A stretch of 56,379 bases of DNA from Deltaproteobacteria bacterium (lineage in GTDB: Bacteria > Myxococcota > B64-G9): NCBI GenBank assembly GCA_019307065.1, contig JAFDKH010000012.1, positions 1 to 56,379 on the forward strand, read 5' to 3'. A model generated the notes under the pieces. It saw only the letters and a list, made by a program, of their open reading frames with translations. It was not told the origin of the DNA and ran no database searches. The position numbers and the translations under genes are program-made. This document shows positions 47,319 through 55,122 of this stretch, piece after piece (positions within the stretch are counted from its first letter, which is position 1; the number at the start of each line of letters is the position of its first letter).

Positions 47319-47738
47319 ATGGAAGAAACTGGAACACTTCAAGAAGTCGGCGATTCGGCAGCCCGGATGTATGGTCCTCGGGGCCTGATCGTCTGCGGTA
47401 TGTCGGCCGAAGAACAAGAAGCCGTATATTCCCTGATACACAACGGCCTCTCGGATCAACTACCGGTTATTTTCGTTTCAGACGAAATGGTTGATAAATC
47501 TCTCAAAGATATACTCTCCCTGGAGGCCGGTTTTGGTAAGGGGCAGCCATCGACTACCCATCGTTCGATGATTATGTCCGGATTTTCCGAGCAGGAGCTG
47601 CACTGGTTGATCGCCAACTATCGCAACCTCGGACTACCCCGGCCGCTTTGGGCTACCTTGACCCCGATTTCGGAGAAATGGGATATCAAACATTTGCTGG
47701 AAGAACTTGCCGCCGAGGACGCCTCCTACGGATTATAG
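47319..47738 (+). CDS. DUF3783-like protein
   Basis: 139 residues. The middle segment SGFSEQELHWLIANYRNLGLPRPLWATLTP (core: PRPLWATLTPISEKW) matches the DUF3783 family of small regulatory-looking proteins with the W-A-x-x-T-P motif. The N-terminal 60 residues (GLIVCGMSAEEQEAVYSLI) form a similar alpha/beta unit, so the protein could be an internal duplication of a ferredoxin-like fold. Function unknown. There is no clear Shine-Dalgarno. The P-loop gene follows after 82 bases. Confidence 0.75.
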   Translation: MEETGTLQEVGDSAARMYGPRGLIVCGMSAEEQEAVYSLIHNGLSDQLPVIFVSDEMVDKSLKDILSLEAGFGKGQPSTTHRSMIMSGFSEQELHWLIANYRNLGLPRPLWATLTPISEKWDIKHLLEELAAEDASYGL

Positions 47739-47820
47739 ATGAGCTTCTCAACGCTTGCCTCTTGATTCACCTGCCTGTATGGTTGCCTCTATTCTGTCTT
47801 CAAATAGGAGGGTAGTTATC

Positions 47821-48798
47821 ATGGCCGATACACTCGAGATCGTATTGCTTCTGGCCCTTCCGGCGTCTGGAAAATCGGAAGTACGTAAATATCTGGACAA
47901 GCTTTCACCCGAAGAGTGTCGAAATGATTTCCATATGGGGCCGACTGTTCAACTGGATGATTTTCCGTATGTGCATATGATGCGCCGGATCGATGATGAA
48001 CTGGCTGAACTCGGCCAGCCGCGTATCTTCTTTAAATCACCGGACAAACCTTTCCAGTTCACTGAAGATTGGGGAACTTTGATTCAATTGGTCAATGAAG
48101 ATTATCAAGATCTGCAAAGCAAGCAGGCCTATAATCCTGATTCAGCGGCCGAGCTGCTATTTGACCGGTTCGATGCGGCCTCGAAGGCGGCCGGGGCAAC
48201 TGCGCGTTTGGCCGGGCTGGATCAGGCCACCCGAGCTGCCTTGAGCCCCAAACTGGAGGCCGAGGCCCGCGAAATGCTCAAAGAAAAGCAGGATAACTAT
48301 CCCGATACCCTTGAGGGAAAGACATTGGTAATCGAATTCGCGCGTGGGGGTCCTCAGGGCTCCCAGATGCCGCTTCCCAAGTGCTATGGCTATCGTTTCT
48401 CATTGGGGCAGTTGTCGCCCCAGTTACTTAAAAAGGCGACAGCCTTGTATATCTGGGTAACCCCCGAAGAATCCCGCCGTAAAAACGAAGCCAGGGCAGA
48501 TCCTGACGATCCCGGATCAATTCTTCATCATGGAGTACCAATTGATGTCATGCTGGGTGATTACGGCTGCGATGATATGGATTGGCTGGAAGAAAATGCC
48601 CAGAAACCAGGGACACTGACAGTCGAGGCTCACGGGAAGGTCTATAATATTCCAGTGGCTCGTTTTGACAACCGGGTAGACAAGACTTCCTTCATTCGCA
48701 ATGATGCCGACCAGTGGAAGCAAGAAGAAATCGACGCGATTCATAACGGCCTGAAAGGTGCTTTGGATCGGCTGGCTCAGTTGGCCTTCAAGAGTTGA
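47821..48798 (+). CDS. P-loop nucleotide-binding protein, kinase-like
   Basis: 325 residues from the ATG at 47821, with GGAGGG 8 bases upstream. The N-terminus carries a Walker A-type loop LALPASGKSE, with Ala in place of the first Gly, directly after a beta strand (EIVLLLALPASGKS). Downstream, LVIEFARGGPQGS and ALYIWVTPEESRRKNEARADP look like a Walker B strand and a lid with basic residues, as in P-loop kinases. A role as a small-molecule or nucleoside kinase is inferred. No family name is certain. It overlaps the end of the convergent DnaJ-like gene by 11 bases. Confidence 0.75.
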   Translation: MADTLEIVLLLALPASGKSEVRKYLDKLSPEECRNDFHMGPTVQLDDFPYVHMMRRIDDELAELGQPRIFFKSPDKPFQFTEDWGTLIQLVNEDYQDLQSKQAYNPDSAAELLFDRFDAASKAAGATARLAGLDQATRAALSPKLEAEAREMLKEKQDNYPDTLEGKTLVIEFARGGPQGSQMPLPKCYGYRFSLGQLSPQLLKKATALYIWVTPEESRRKNEARADPDDPGSILHHGVPIDVMLGDYGCDDMDWLEENAQKPGTLTVEAHGKVYNIPVARFDNRVDKTSFIRNDADQWKQEEIDAIHNGLKGALDRLAQLAFKS

Positions 48799-49471
48799 TC
48801 GAAACCAATACGATCAGATCCACTCCTTGCAACCCAATATCGCCCAGCGATATGCGGGCCTCGGTCCCGTCGCTAACGCCTGGCGGGACTGACACTTCTA
48901 TTTCGTGGTAGCTGACTGTGCGTCCGCGCCCATGACAGCTGTGGCAAACCAGGCTGCTTTGATATCCCTGACCGTCACATTCGATACAGGCTTGTTCGGT
49001 TGGCACTTGTAATGGAAAGAGGCCGCCGGCCAGGGCTTCACCGGGTTCCAAAATCAATTCGACATAGAGGTTCTTGCGGTGGGTGTCTTTCAGGCCGGTT
49101 TTCGTAAACAGGCCCGGCACCCAGCCGGAGAAAAAATCATCAACCTGGCTAAAAAGCCCCTGAATCTCTTCGTTCAATGAAGGCGGTCGCATGTGCGGAC
49201 GAGCCACTGGACGCTTGGTCCTTTTCTTTGAGACCTCCAGCCCGACGAAGGCAGCCGGCGGTTCTTCTTCGGCAGTTTGCTGATTATGCTGTTTTTGCGA
49301 ATCTTTGTCAGACAGAGCTTTGTAGGCTTCTTGAATTTCGTGAAACTTCTCCACCGGCTGATCGGCAACGTCTGGATGATAGAGTTTTACGAGACGCCGG
49401 TAGGCGCGCCTGATTTGCAGCGGCTCTGCGTCAGAAGACACTCCCAAGACTACGTAAAAGTTGCGAGACAT
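48788..49471 (-). CDS. Short DnaJ-like protein with J domain and one zinc site
   Basis: 227 residues; AGGAGG lies 5-6 bases before the ATG. The J domain (1-62) has the HPD motif (H32-P33-D34) needed to stimulate DnaK. A glycine-poor linker follows and then a DnaJ-type C-terminal domain I strand set (VELILEPGEALAGG) with only two of the four CxxCxGxG repeats: C162-x-x-C165 and C176-x-x-C179, one zinc. The usual second domain is mostly absent: the chain ends after SVPPGVSDGTEARISLGDIG. It works with DnaK as a co-chaperone. It follows the second Hsp20 gene by 80 bases in a heat-shock operon. Confidence 0.9.
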   Translation of the reverse strand: MSRNFYVVLGVSSDAEPLQIRRAYRRLVKLYHPDVADQPVEKFHEIQEAYKALSDKDSQKQHNQQTAEEEPPAAFVGLEVSKKRTKRPVARPHMRPPSLNEEIQGLFSQVDDFFSGWVPGLFTKTGLKDTHRKNLYVELILEPGEALAGGLFPLQVPTEQACIECDGQGYQSSLVCHSCHGRGRTVSYHEIEVSVPPGVSDGTEARISLGDIGLQGVDLIVLVSINS

Positions 49472-49551
49472 GCCGACCTCCTGCTTGCGATGGTAGCAGA
49501 AGCGGCTGGCGGATCAAAAGCTTTATGCCTATTCTACAGGTTTGCAGCAGA

Positions 49552-49956
49552 TTAGCTGATTTCAATCTTGCGCGGTTTGGCCGCCTCGGATTTTGACAGA
49601 ACCAGAGTCAGGACGCCATTTTCCAGTTTGGCGGAAATCTTTTCCTGATCGATACGCTCACCAAGTGAGAAACGCCGAGAGTATCCGCCATGCTCGTATT
49701 CTTTGTAAATCGTATTGAAGTGTTTTGGCAGCGGATCCACTGCGGCAGACAAGGTCAAAGTGCCGTCATCGATATCAATGGTCAGATTTTCCTTTTTCGC
49801 ACCAGGCAAATCTGTTCGCAGAGTTATCGCATCACTGTCTTCGAAAATATCCACATCCGGGACATAGGTTATACCTTCACGAGTTGACTCGCCTTCTGCG
49901 CTCTCAATTGGTTTTTTCTTGCTGACTTCGAGTTCTTTTTTCTCTTTTTCAGTCAT
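49552..49956 (-). CDS. Hsp20/alpha-crystallin family small heat shock protein (second)
   Basis: 134 residues from the ATG at 49956, with GGAGG 6 bases upstream; an in-frame ATG at 49971 overlaps that site. The alpha-crystallin domain spans about 34-134: VDIFEDSDAITLRTDLPGAKKENLTID, of which LRTDLPG is the family core, then the A-x-x-x-NGVLTL motif as AKLENGVLTLVL. The C-terminal I-x-I tail ends KIEIS. It binds unfolded proteins without ATP. It is 18 bases after the first Hsp20 gene. Confidence 0.93.
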   Translation of the reverse strand: MTEKEKKELEVSKKKPIESAEGESTREGITYVPDVDIFEDSDAITLRTDLPGAKKENLTIDIDDGTLTLSAAVDPLPKHFNTIYKEYEHGGYSRRFSLGERIDQEKISAKLENGVLTLVLSKSEAAKPRKIEIS

Positions 49957-49974
49957 GGTATGCCTCCACATGAA

Positions 49975-50424
49975 TCAGCTGGATTTAATTTCAATCTTGC
50001 GTTGTTTTGCCTGCTCGGCGCGGGGCAGCAAGATCTCCAGGATTCCGTTCTTATAACTGGCCACCACCCTGGAGTTGTCAACTTGTTCAGGCAAAGTCAG
50101 CGCACGACTAAAGTGTCCGAAGTCGCGCTCGCGTCGATGATATGAAGCACCCTCGCCTAGTTCGGGAAGGACCCGCTCGCCCTTGAGTTTAAGAGTGTCT
50201 CCAGTGACGGTAATGTCAATCGATTTGGGGTCCAGGCCGGGTACTTCCGCCCAAACGATGAAACTTTCACCATCGTCGTATATGTTGAGTGCCGGGTACA
50301 CTCCGGGACGCTGAGTCAACCCAAAACCGGGCCGATAGGTGGACTGCATATCGTTCATCTCGCGCTGCATTCTTTGAAGCGGCGAAAAAAAATCGTTCTC
50401 TCCCAACCAGCGAAAAATAGCCAT
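49975..50424 (-). CDS. Hsp20/alpha-crystallin family small heat shock protein (first)
   Basis: 149 residues; GGAGGT lies 6 bases before the ATG. The N-terminal arm (MAIFRWLGENDFFSPLQRM) is followed by the alpha-crystallin domain with AEVPGLDPKSIDITVTGD and ASYKNGILEILLPR, and an I-x-I type end (KIEI). It is the first gene of the Hsp20-Hsp20-DnaJ-like operon and has its own promoter and an operator-like palindrome in front. The two Hsp20 proteins are diverged enough to form mixed oligomers or to work on different clients. Confidence 0.95.
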   Translation of the reverse strand: MAIFRWLGENDFFSPLQRMQREMNDMQSTYRPGFGLTQRPGVYPALNIYDDGESFIVWAEVPGLDPKSIDITVTGDTLKLKGERVLPELGEGASYHRRERDFGHFSRALTLPEQVDNSRVVASYKNGILEILLPRAEQAKQRKIEIKSS

Positions 50425-50458
50425 CGCTTACCTCCTGTTTCTTCATTTTGTTGTCCAG

Positions 50459-50475
50459 GTGACCAGATTGGTCAC
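50459..50475 (-). promoter_or_regulatory. Palindromic operator-like site in the heat-shock operon leader
   Basis: GTGACCA (50459-50465) and TGGTCAC (50469-50475) are perfect 7-bp inverted repeats with a 3-base spacer. The site lies at or just after the predicted transcription start, 35-51 bases before the Hsp20 ATG. It is neither the CIRCE nor the HAIR consensus, so a different repressor is likely. Confidence 0.5.
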
Positions 50476-50480
50476 AACGA

Positions 50481-50509
50481 TAAAGTAAGAACCTTTAGGC
50501 AACTGTCAA
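50481..50509 (-). promoter_or_regulatory. Sigma70-like promoter of the heat-shock operon
   Basis: On the minus strand TTGACA (50504-50509) is a perfect -35 box, and TACTTT (50482-50487) lies 16 bases further; a one-base-shifted ACTTTA gives 17. A perfect 6-bp inverted repeat (TGTCAA 50504-50509 and TTGACA 50514-50519, 4-base loop) overlaps the -35 box. The sequence does not look like a sigma32 promoter, so control by repression fits better. Confidence 0.55.
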
Positions 50510-50529
50510 GAGGTTGACATGATTTTTGG

Positions 50530-51315
50530 TTATTCGATTCGCAGACTTACTTGGTAACCGCAGTGGCGTCTGACGTTCAGGGCGCTTTGGCCGATTAGCA
50601 AGTACTGACCTCTGATTCCTTCTAGCGGGCCGCTGACCAGCTTTTGCTTGTCCAGTTTAATCGAACGCGCTTTGTCGAGATAGCGACGGACCGGATAAGC
50701 GATTCGCTCGATCTGGGTTTCTTCAGTCAGGTATTGCCTTAGTTTTTTTGAAACCAGATCGGTAACTCGACTTTTCAAATCAAGCAGGTTGATCGGATCG
50801 GGTTCGGAGGTGATCAATTTTCGCCAGTTGGTTCGATCGGGCATGTGATTGGCGAGGGCCGCTTCGATTAGTCCAGCCGTACGGCGATCGGGAGTGCGGG
50901 CCAAGACAATTGCACAGACCGCGCCCTGATCTCCCCAGCGTTCAAGCACTCTATTGGCCCCGGTTACGCCGACCTTGGGACCGCTGGTCAAGGCCAGGTA
51001 AACTACGTGTTCGATCATGCAATGAGCTTGACCCCACTCCGGTTCACGGCAAGTCCCCTGTGCGAAATGACAGGTGTGCGGCTTGATTATGCAGATATCA
51101 GTTCGAGCCAGTGAGGAAAAACATGGATAACAGTAGCCGTCGCCATAGGTTTTCTTAATGCTGTTGCCACATTCAGTGCAAAAAATATCCCCATTGAATT
51201 CGATTTCAATTTCGTGGCCCAAAAGCTGGCTTAGTTCCAGGTCACCAAGTTGGTATTGGAGTACGGGACCCTGTTGGTGGGTCATCTTGGTAAGGATGAA
51301 ACTCACTTGCCCCAC
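50530..51315 (-). CDS. DUF2797 family protein
   Basis: 261 residues. A zinc-ribbon-like N-terminal part (FCTECGNSIKKTYGDGYCYPC) is followed by the DUF2797 core: IKPHTCHFAQGTCREPEWG, then HVVYLALTSGPKVGVT, then RTAGLIEAALANHM and DRTNWRKLI. Its function is unknown; the Cys pattern suggests metal binding. The start is uncertain: a GTG at 51315 overlaps the end of the GH92 gene by 13 bases, a second GTG lies at 51306 and an ATG at 51285, none with a strong SD. It is the last gene of the PilZ-FadL-GH92 operon. Confidence 0.85.
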   Translation of the reverse strand: MGQVSFILTKMTHQQGPVLQYQLGDLELSQLLGHEIEIEFNGDIFCTECGNSIKKTYGDGYCYPCFSSLARTDICIIKPHTCHFAQGTCREPEWGQAHCMIEHVVYLALTSGPKVGVTGANRVLERWGDQGAVCAIVLARTPDRRTAGLIEAALANHMPDRTNWRKLITSEPDPINLLDLKSRVTDLVSKKLRQYLTEETQIERIAYPVRRYLDKARSIKLDKQKLVSGPLEGIRGQYLLIGQSALNVRRHCGYQVSLRIE

Positions 51316-53570
51316 TCGGAGGGTTGTGAGCCCATGCTGAGCTCGAGTGTGCCGCCATCTTTGATAATGGTGTGAGTGAAGTGGGGTGCCTCCAGAGTCG
51401 TTCCGTTGAGCCGGGCCGATTGAATATAGAGATTTTCTTCCGAAACATCTTTAGCCGTTATCTCGAAGACCTTTTCATTGCCTAAGTCGAAAGTTATCCG
51501 ATCGAATAGAGGGCTGCCGATGTAATAGAAATCGAGCCCGGCTATCGGGTAGAAACCGGCTGAGCTGAAAATATACCAGGCCGAAAGCGTTCCACAGTCG
51601 TCATTGCCGGCCAGCCCATCGACGCCGGTGCCGTAGCGGGTTGCCAGGATGTTACGCGCCCAGAACTGGGTGCGTTCGGGTCGCCCGGCCGCGTTGAAGA
51701 AGTAAGCCGTGTGTAGGTCCGGTTCGTTGCCCTGCCAGTAGTAGAGTTTGGGCAGGAATTCCCAAATAGGGTCGTCGGGCTCGGGCGTCGAAAAGAAAGC
51801 TTCGAGTTTGTTGACAAAAGCTTCAGGGCTTCCAAATAGCTCGATTAACCCCTGGGGATCGTGGGGAGCCAGCCACAAGTACTGCCAGGCAGTTCCCTCA
51901 GTGTAGTAATCGGCCGCCCAGTCAAGCGGATCGAATTCAGCGGTTGGTTCAGCCCAGGATCCATCCACATTTTTACCGCGCATGAAAAGAGTCTCACTAT
52001 CGAAAACATTTCGATAATTGCGTGAGCGGTTGGCGAAATCTTCGGCATCTTGACTGTGGCCGAGGGCTTCTGCGAAAGCGCTGATGGCCGCATCGGCAAC
52101 TGTGAATTCCAGGGTTCTGGAAGTCGCTCCGTCCACCTCGTCGGCCGGGACATAGCCCAGTTCCATGTAACGCGCGACACCTGCCCGCCCGCCGGACGCT
52201 TGGGCCGTGGTAGCGTTGTGTTTGATCGCATCGAAGGCGCTTTCAACGTTGAAATTGGTGATACCCTTTAAATAACTTTCCGAGATGACCACATCGGCCG
52301 GAGTGCCGATCATGCAACCCGTATAGCCGGTTCCAGCCGGCCACTTTGGCAGGTGGCCGCCGTGTTCGTGCATTTTCAGCAGCGAGATTACCATGTCGCG
52401 TTGCCGGTCCGGTGCAATCAGCATGAACAATGAGTGAACCGTCCGATAGGTGTCCCACATGGAGAAGTCTGAGTAATAAGTGAAGCCGTCGGCCTGGTGA
52501 ACCTGAAGATCGAATCCGGTGTACCTTCCATCTGCATCAGTGAAAATGGTTGGAGTCAATTGGGCATGATAAAGGGCGGTGTAGAAAATGGTTTTTTGAT
52601 CTTCAGATCCGCCTTCGATCATGACGCGCTCGAGGGCCCTTGACCAGGCCTCTTTGGCTTGCTCTTGGATAGTGTCGAAATCTTTGCCGAACAGCTCGGC
52701 GCTTAAATTGTTGCGAGCTCCAGCAATGTCGACATATGACAAACCGATTTGAACAGTGACAGGCGCCTGTGTATTAACTGCAACGGCAGCCCCGACATCA
52801 ACGCCGTTAGCTTCAATCGACTTGACAGACAATTGCCCGTCGCTCCATAGCGTCCAGTCATCCAGCACCTGATTGAAACGGGCTGCAAAGTAGAGCTTGA
52901 CTCCGCCCGAGCGCCCGGTCAGCGAGCCCTGGTATATCAGCCAGCCGGATATCTCTGAATCCATTGGCTCGACGAACACGGCGGCTTCAGCGACCTTACA
53001 GCCCGCAATGGCGTGTGACAAATCGACGATCACGGTCCCGGATGAAATCTCGGGCGGGTAAGTATAACGGTGATAGGCGCAATGCTCCGTGGCGGTCAAC
53101 TCCACCTGGGTGCCGCTGGCGTCAAGAATAACCGAATAATAGCCGGGTGTGCCGTGTTCGTACTCTTTTGAAAAAATGGAGCGGTAGTTCGACTCTAGAA
53201 TCATTTCCGGGCCGAATTGAACAATCGGCATGAAAAGCAGGGCCCCGTACTCGGGTGCGCCTGTTCCGTGAATGTGCACCTGGCTGAAGCCATTAATGTA
53301 TTCGTCGTCGGCGTGATAACCACTGCAATGATGGAAATCAGATGCCCCGTGCTCGGTGGTCGTATCGGGACCGGGCTTAGCCATTCCAAATGGCAGGCTG
53401 GCTCCGGCAAAACCGCTGCCGACGCCGAAATAATGGCCGCCGGTGCCGATAAATGGATCGACTAGTTCGAATGGAACGATTTCGTCAATCGGCTGCTGGG
53501 TGTCATTTCCACAGGCTGTAAATAACATCGAGAAAAGCCCATAACATGCGCAGATATATATCGTTTTCAT
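51303..53570 (-). CDS. GH92 family alpha-1,2-mannosidase-like lipoprotein
   Basis: 755 residues. A lipoprotein signal (lipobox LFTAC, +2 Gly) is followed by the GH92 start VDPFIGTGG and GASLPFGMAKPGPDT. The catalytic (alpha/alpha)6 domain has family blocks such as FSMWDTYRTVHSLF, the Glu/Asp region GLAGNDDCGTLSAWYIFSSAGFYP and GSPLFDRITFDLG. GH92 enzymes are calcium-dependent exo-mannosidases that act on N-glycan-like or polysaccharide mannose with inversion. Surface location would fit digestion of external mannan or glycoproteins. It follows the FadL-like gene by 26 bases and precedes DUF2797. Confidence 0.95.
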   Translation of the reverse strand: MKTIYICACYGLFSMLFTACGNDTQQPIDEIVPFELVDPFIGTGGHYFGVGSGFAGASLPFGMAKPGPDTTTEHGASDFHHCSGYHADDEYINGFSQVHIHGTGAPEYGALLFMPIVQFGPEMILESNYRSIFSKEYEHGTPGYYSVILDASGTQVELTATEHCAYHRYTYPPEISSGTVIVDLSHAIAGCKVAEAAVFVEPMDSEISGWLIYQGSLTGRSGGVKLYFAARFNQVLDDWTLWSDGQLSVKSIEANGVDVGAAVAVNTQAPVTVQIGLSYVDIAGARNNLSAELFGKDFDTIQEQAKEAWSRALERVMIEGGSEDQKTIFYTALYHAQLTPTIFTDADGRYTGFDLQVHQADGFTYYSDFSMWDTYRTVHSLFMLIAPDRQRDMVISLLKMHEHGGHLPKWPAGTGYTGCMIGTPADVVISESYLKGITNFNVESAFDAIKHNATTAQASGGRAGVARYMELGYVPADEVDGATSRTLEFTVADAAISAFAEALGHSQDAEDFANRSRNYRNVFDSETLFMRGKNVDGSWAEPTAEFDPLDWAADYYTEGTAWQYLWLAPHDPQGLIELFGSPEAFVNKLEAFFSTPEPDDPIWEFLPKLYYWQGNEPDLHTAYFFNAAGRPERTQFWARNILATRYGTGVDGLAGNDDCGTLSAWYIFSSAGFYPIAGLDFYYIGSPLFDRITFDLGNEKVFEITAKDVSEENLYIQSARLNGTTLEAPHFTHTIIKDGGTLELSMGSQPSEWGK

Positions 53571-53596
53571 GGCACGCCCATGTTAGCAGCTCAAAA

Positions 53597-55103
53597 CTAG
53601 AATAGATAGCTGAGCGAGACTGAGCCCGCCAGGCTCCATCCGCCGAATTCGTAACCCGGGAAGCCCGGGTTGTTTGTTTGCAAACCTTGGGCTTCACTCA
53701 TTGGCTGGCCGTCGATCAATGTCCTGGCCCGATCGGCGAATTCGTCTCGAATCATGGTGAAGTCCTTGTGGACCGTCTCATTTAGCATGTACATAAATTG
53801 CAGACCGACATCTACTTGTACTTTGCGTTCCCACAGGCTGAAATCGAAACGATGTCCTAACGAGGCGCTCAATAAATCATTGTCGACATAATTGGTGCGC
53901 CCCGTTTGGGGGGGGGACCGGACTAGGTCGGTAGGCCATGCCGCCGGTGGCCGTGAAGCCCTGCAAATATTCCCAGGCAACTGCGGTGGAAACAGACCAG
54001 GTATCAGAAAAGGCAAACGGGCTGCCGTCAATTTCGGGATCGTCCGGGTTGGTTGGTTCGAATACGGCGGTTTCCTGGGCGCGCTGATGGTGCAGGTCGA
54101 GATAATCGGACCAATGGTTCCAGGTTAGACTGACTTCTGCGGTTAGCTCATCGAAGTGAACTCCGGCCGCCAGGCTGACTTCCATGGGTTCAAAGTCCAG
54201 AGCCAAAAGATGATCTTGTTTGACCCGTTTGGGTACAGTCGTGTCGCCTGGTTCATGATAGTTCCAGAGGTTCAGAAGCGCGTCCGTATCCATCTTGAAA
54301 AAGCGACGATCGCGCCAGACGACCGAAAAACTGAGCATTTCGAGTGGTCGAGCGTTTACTCCGATAATGGCTCGGGCAATCGGATCGGCGTCCATCGACA
54401 AGTTGGCCAGCGCATAATCCTGGACGGTTGCTTCGGGTACAAAGGCATTCAGTGTAGCGCCGGCGTTTAGCGAAGTTTCGACCGAGGCACCAACAGACAA
54501 CCAGTCCAGTGGCCGGTAAGCGGCCCCCAGCAGAACAGTGAAGACCTCGCTGAACTCACCGAACCGAGTGAAGTGAACCGTATTCGAGAAATATTGATCT
54601 CGCTCATCGGGATAATAAGTGTCGAAGCCAATCAGGCCGCTGGCCGGGACCAGCATGGTCAGTCCCAATCTGAAATCCTCGCAGCCGAATGAATGAACCA
54701 GGCCGATTACCAGGTAGCTCGACAGGCTGTCGCGGTTGTTATCCGAGCGTGGATTGGGCAATTCGACTGTTGGTAAAGGGCGATCGAGATTACTGCCCTC
54801 GATGCCGACGTCCGAATCATAAAACGTAATGGGAACGTCGGCATTTGGAGGGCGCTCCATTAAATCAGCTTTGAGCGATGGCTGGATCATTATAATCCCG
54901 AGTCCGAACTGGTCTTCGAGGTCGGTTAGCAGAGCCGGGTTAGTGTACAAAACGCCGGGACCGGCACCATAGGCACTCTGGCTATTCGATCTGCCGACTG
55001 ACCAACTGTCGTAACCAATCAATCGATGAGGTCCGGCACCAACGGGAAAGGCCAGGCTACATGTTATCAGGCATGTGCCCAGGGCCGTTAAGAGTCGAGT
55101 CAT
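53597..55103 (-). CDS. OmpP1/FadL-like outer membrane transporter, frameshifted by a C9 tract
   Basis: Two overlapping frames make one protein. The first part runs from the ATG at 55103 (GGGAGG 6 bases upstream) with a signal peptide and the FadL-type start GYDSWSVGRSNSQSAYGAGPG. It reads well until YRPSPVPPP and then meets a stop at 53877. The second frame resumes with PQTGRTNYVDNDLLSASLGH, which in FadL relatives directly follows a SPVP segment, and ends with a beta strand and Phe (SLSYLF) at 53597. The switch occurs at nine C residues (G9 at 53908-53916 on the plus strand). Removing one base gives an uninterrupted 501-residue protein. FadL-type proteins let hydrophobic substrates through the outer membrane. 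Confidence 0.85.
53908..53916 (-). repeat. Homopolymer C9 (minus strand) at the frameshift
   Basis: Nine consecutive G on the plus strand (C on the coding strand) mark the frame switch in the FadL-like gene. Eight would restore the frame. It may be a phase-variable tract or an assembly or sequencing error. Confidence 0.8.
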
Positions 55104-55122
55104 TTTTTCCTCCCAAATGGCG

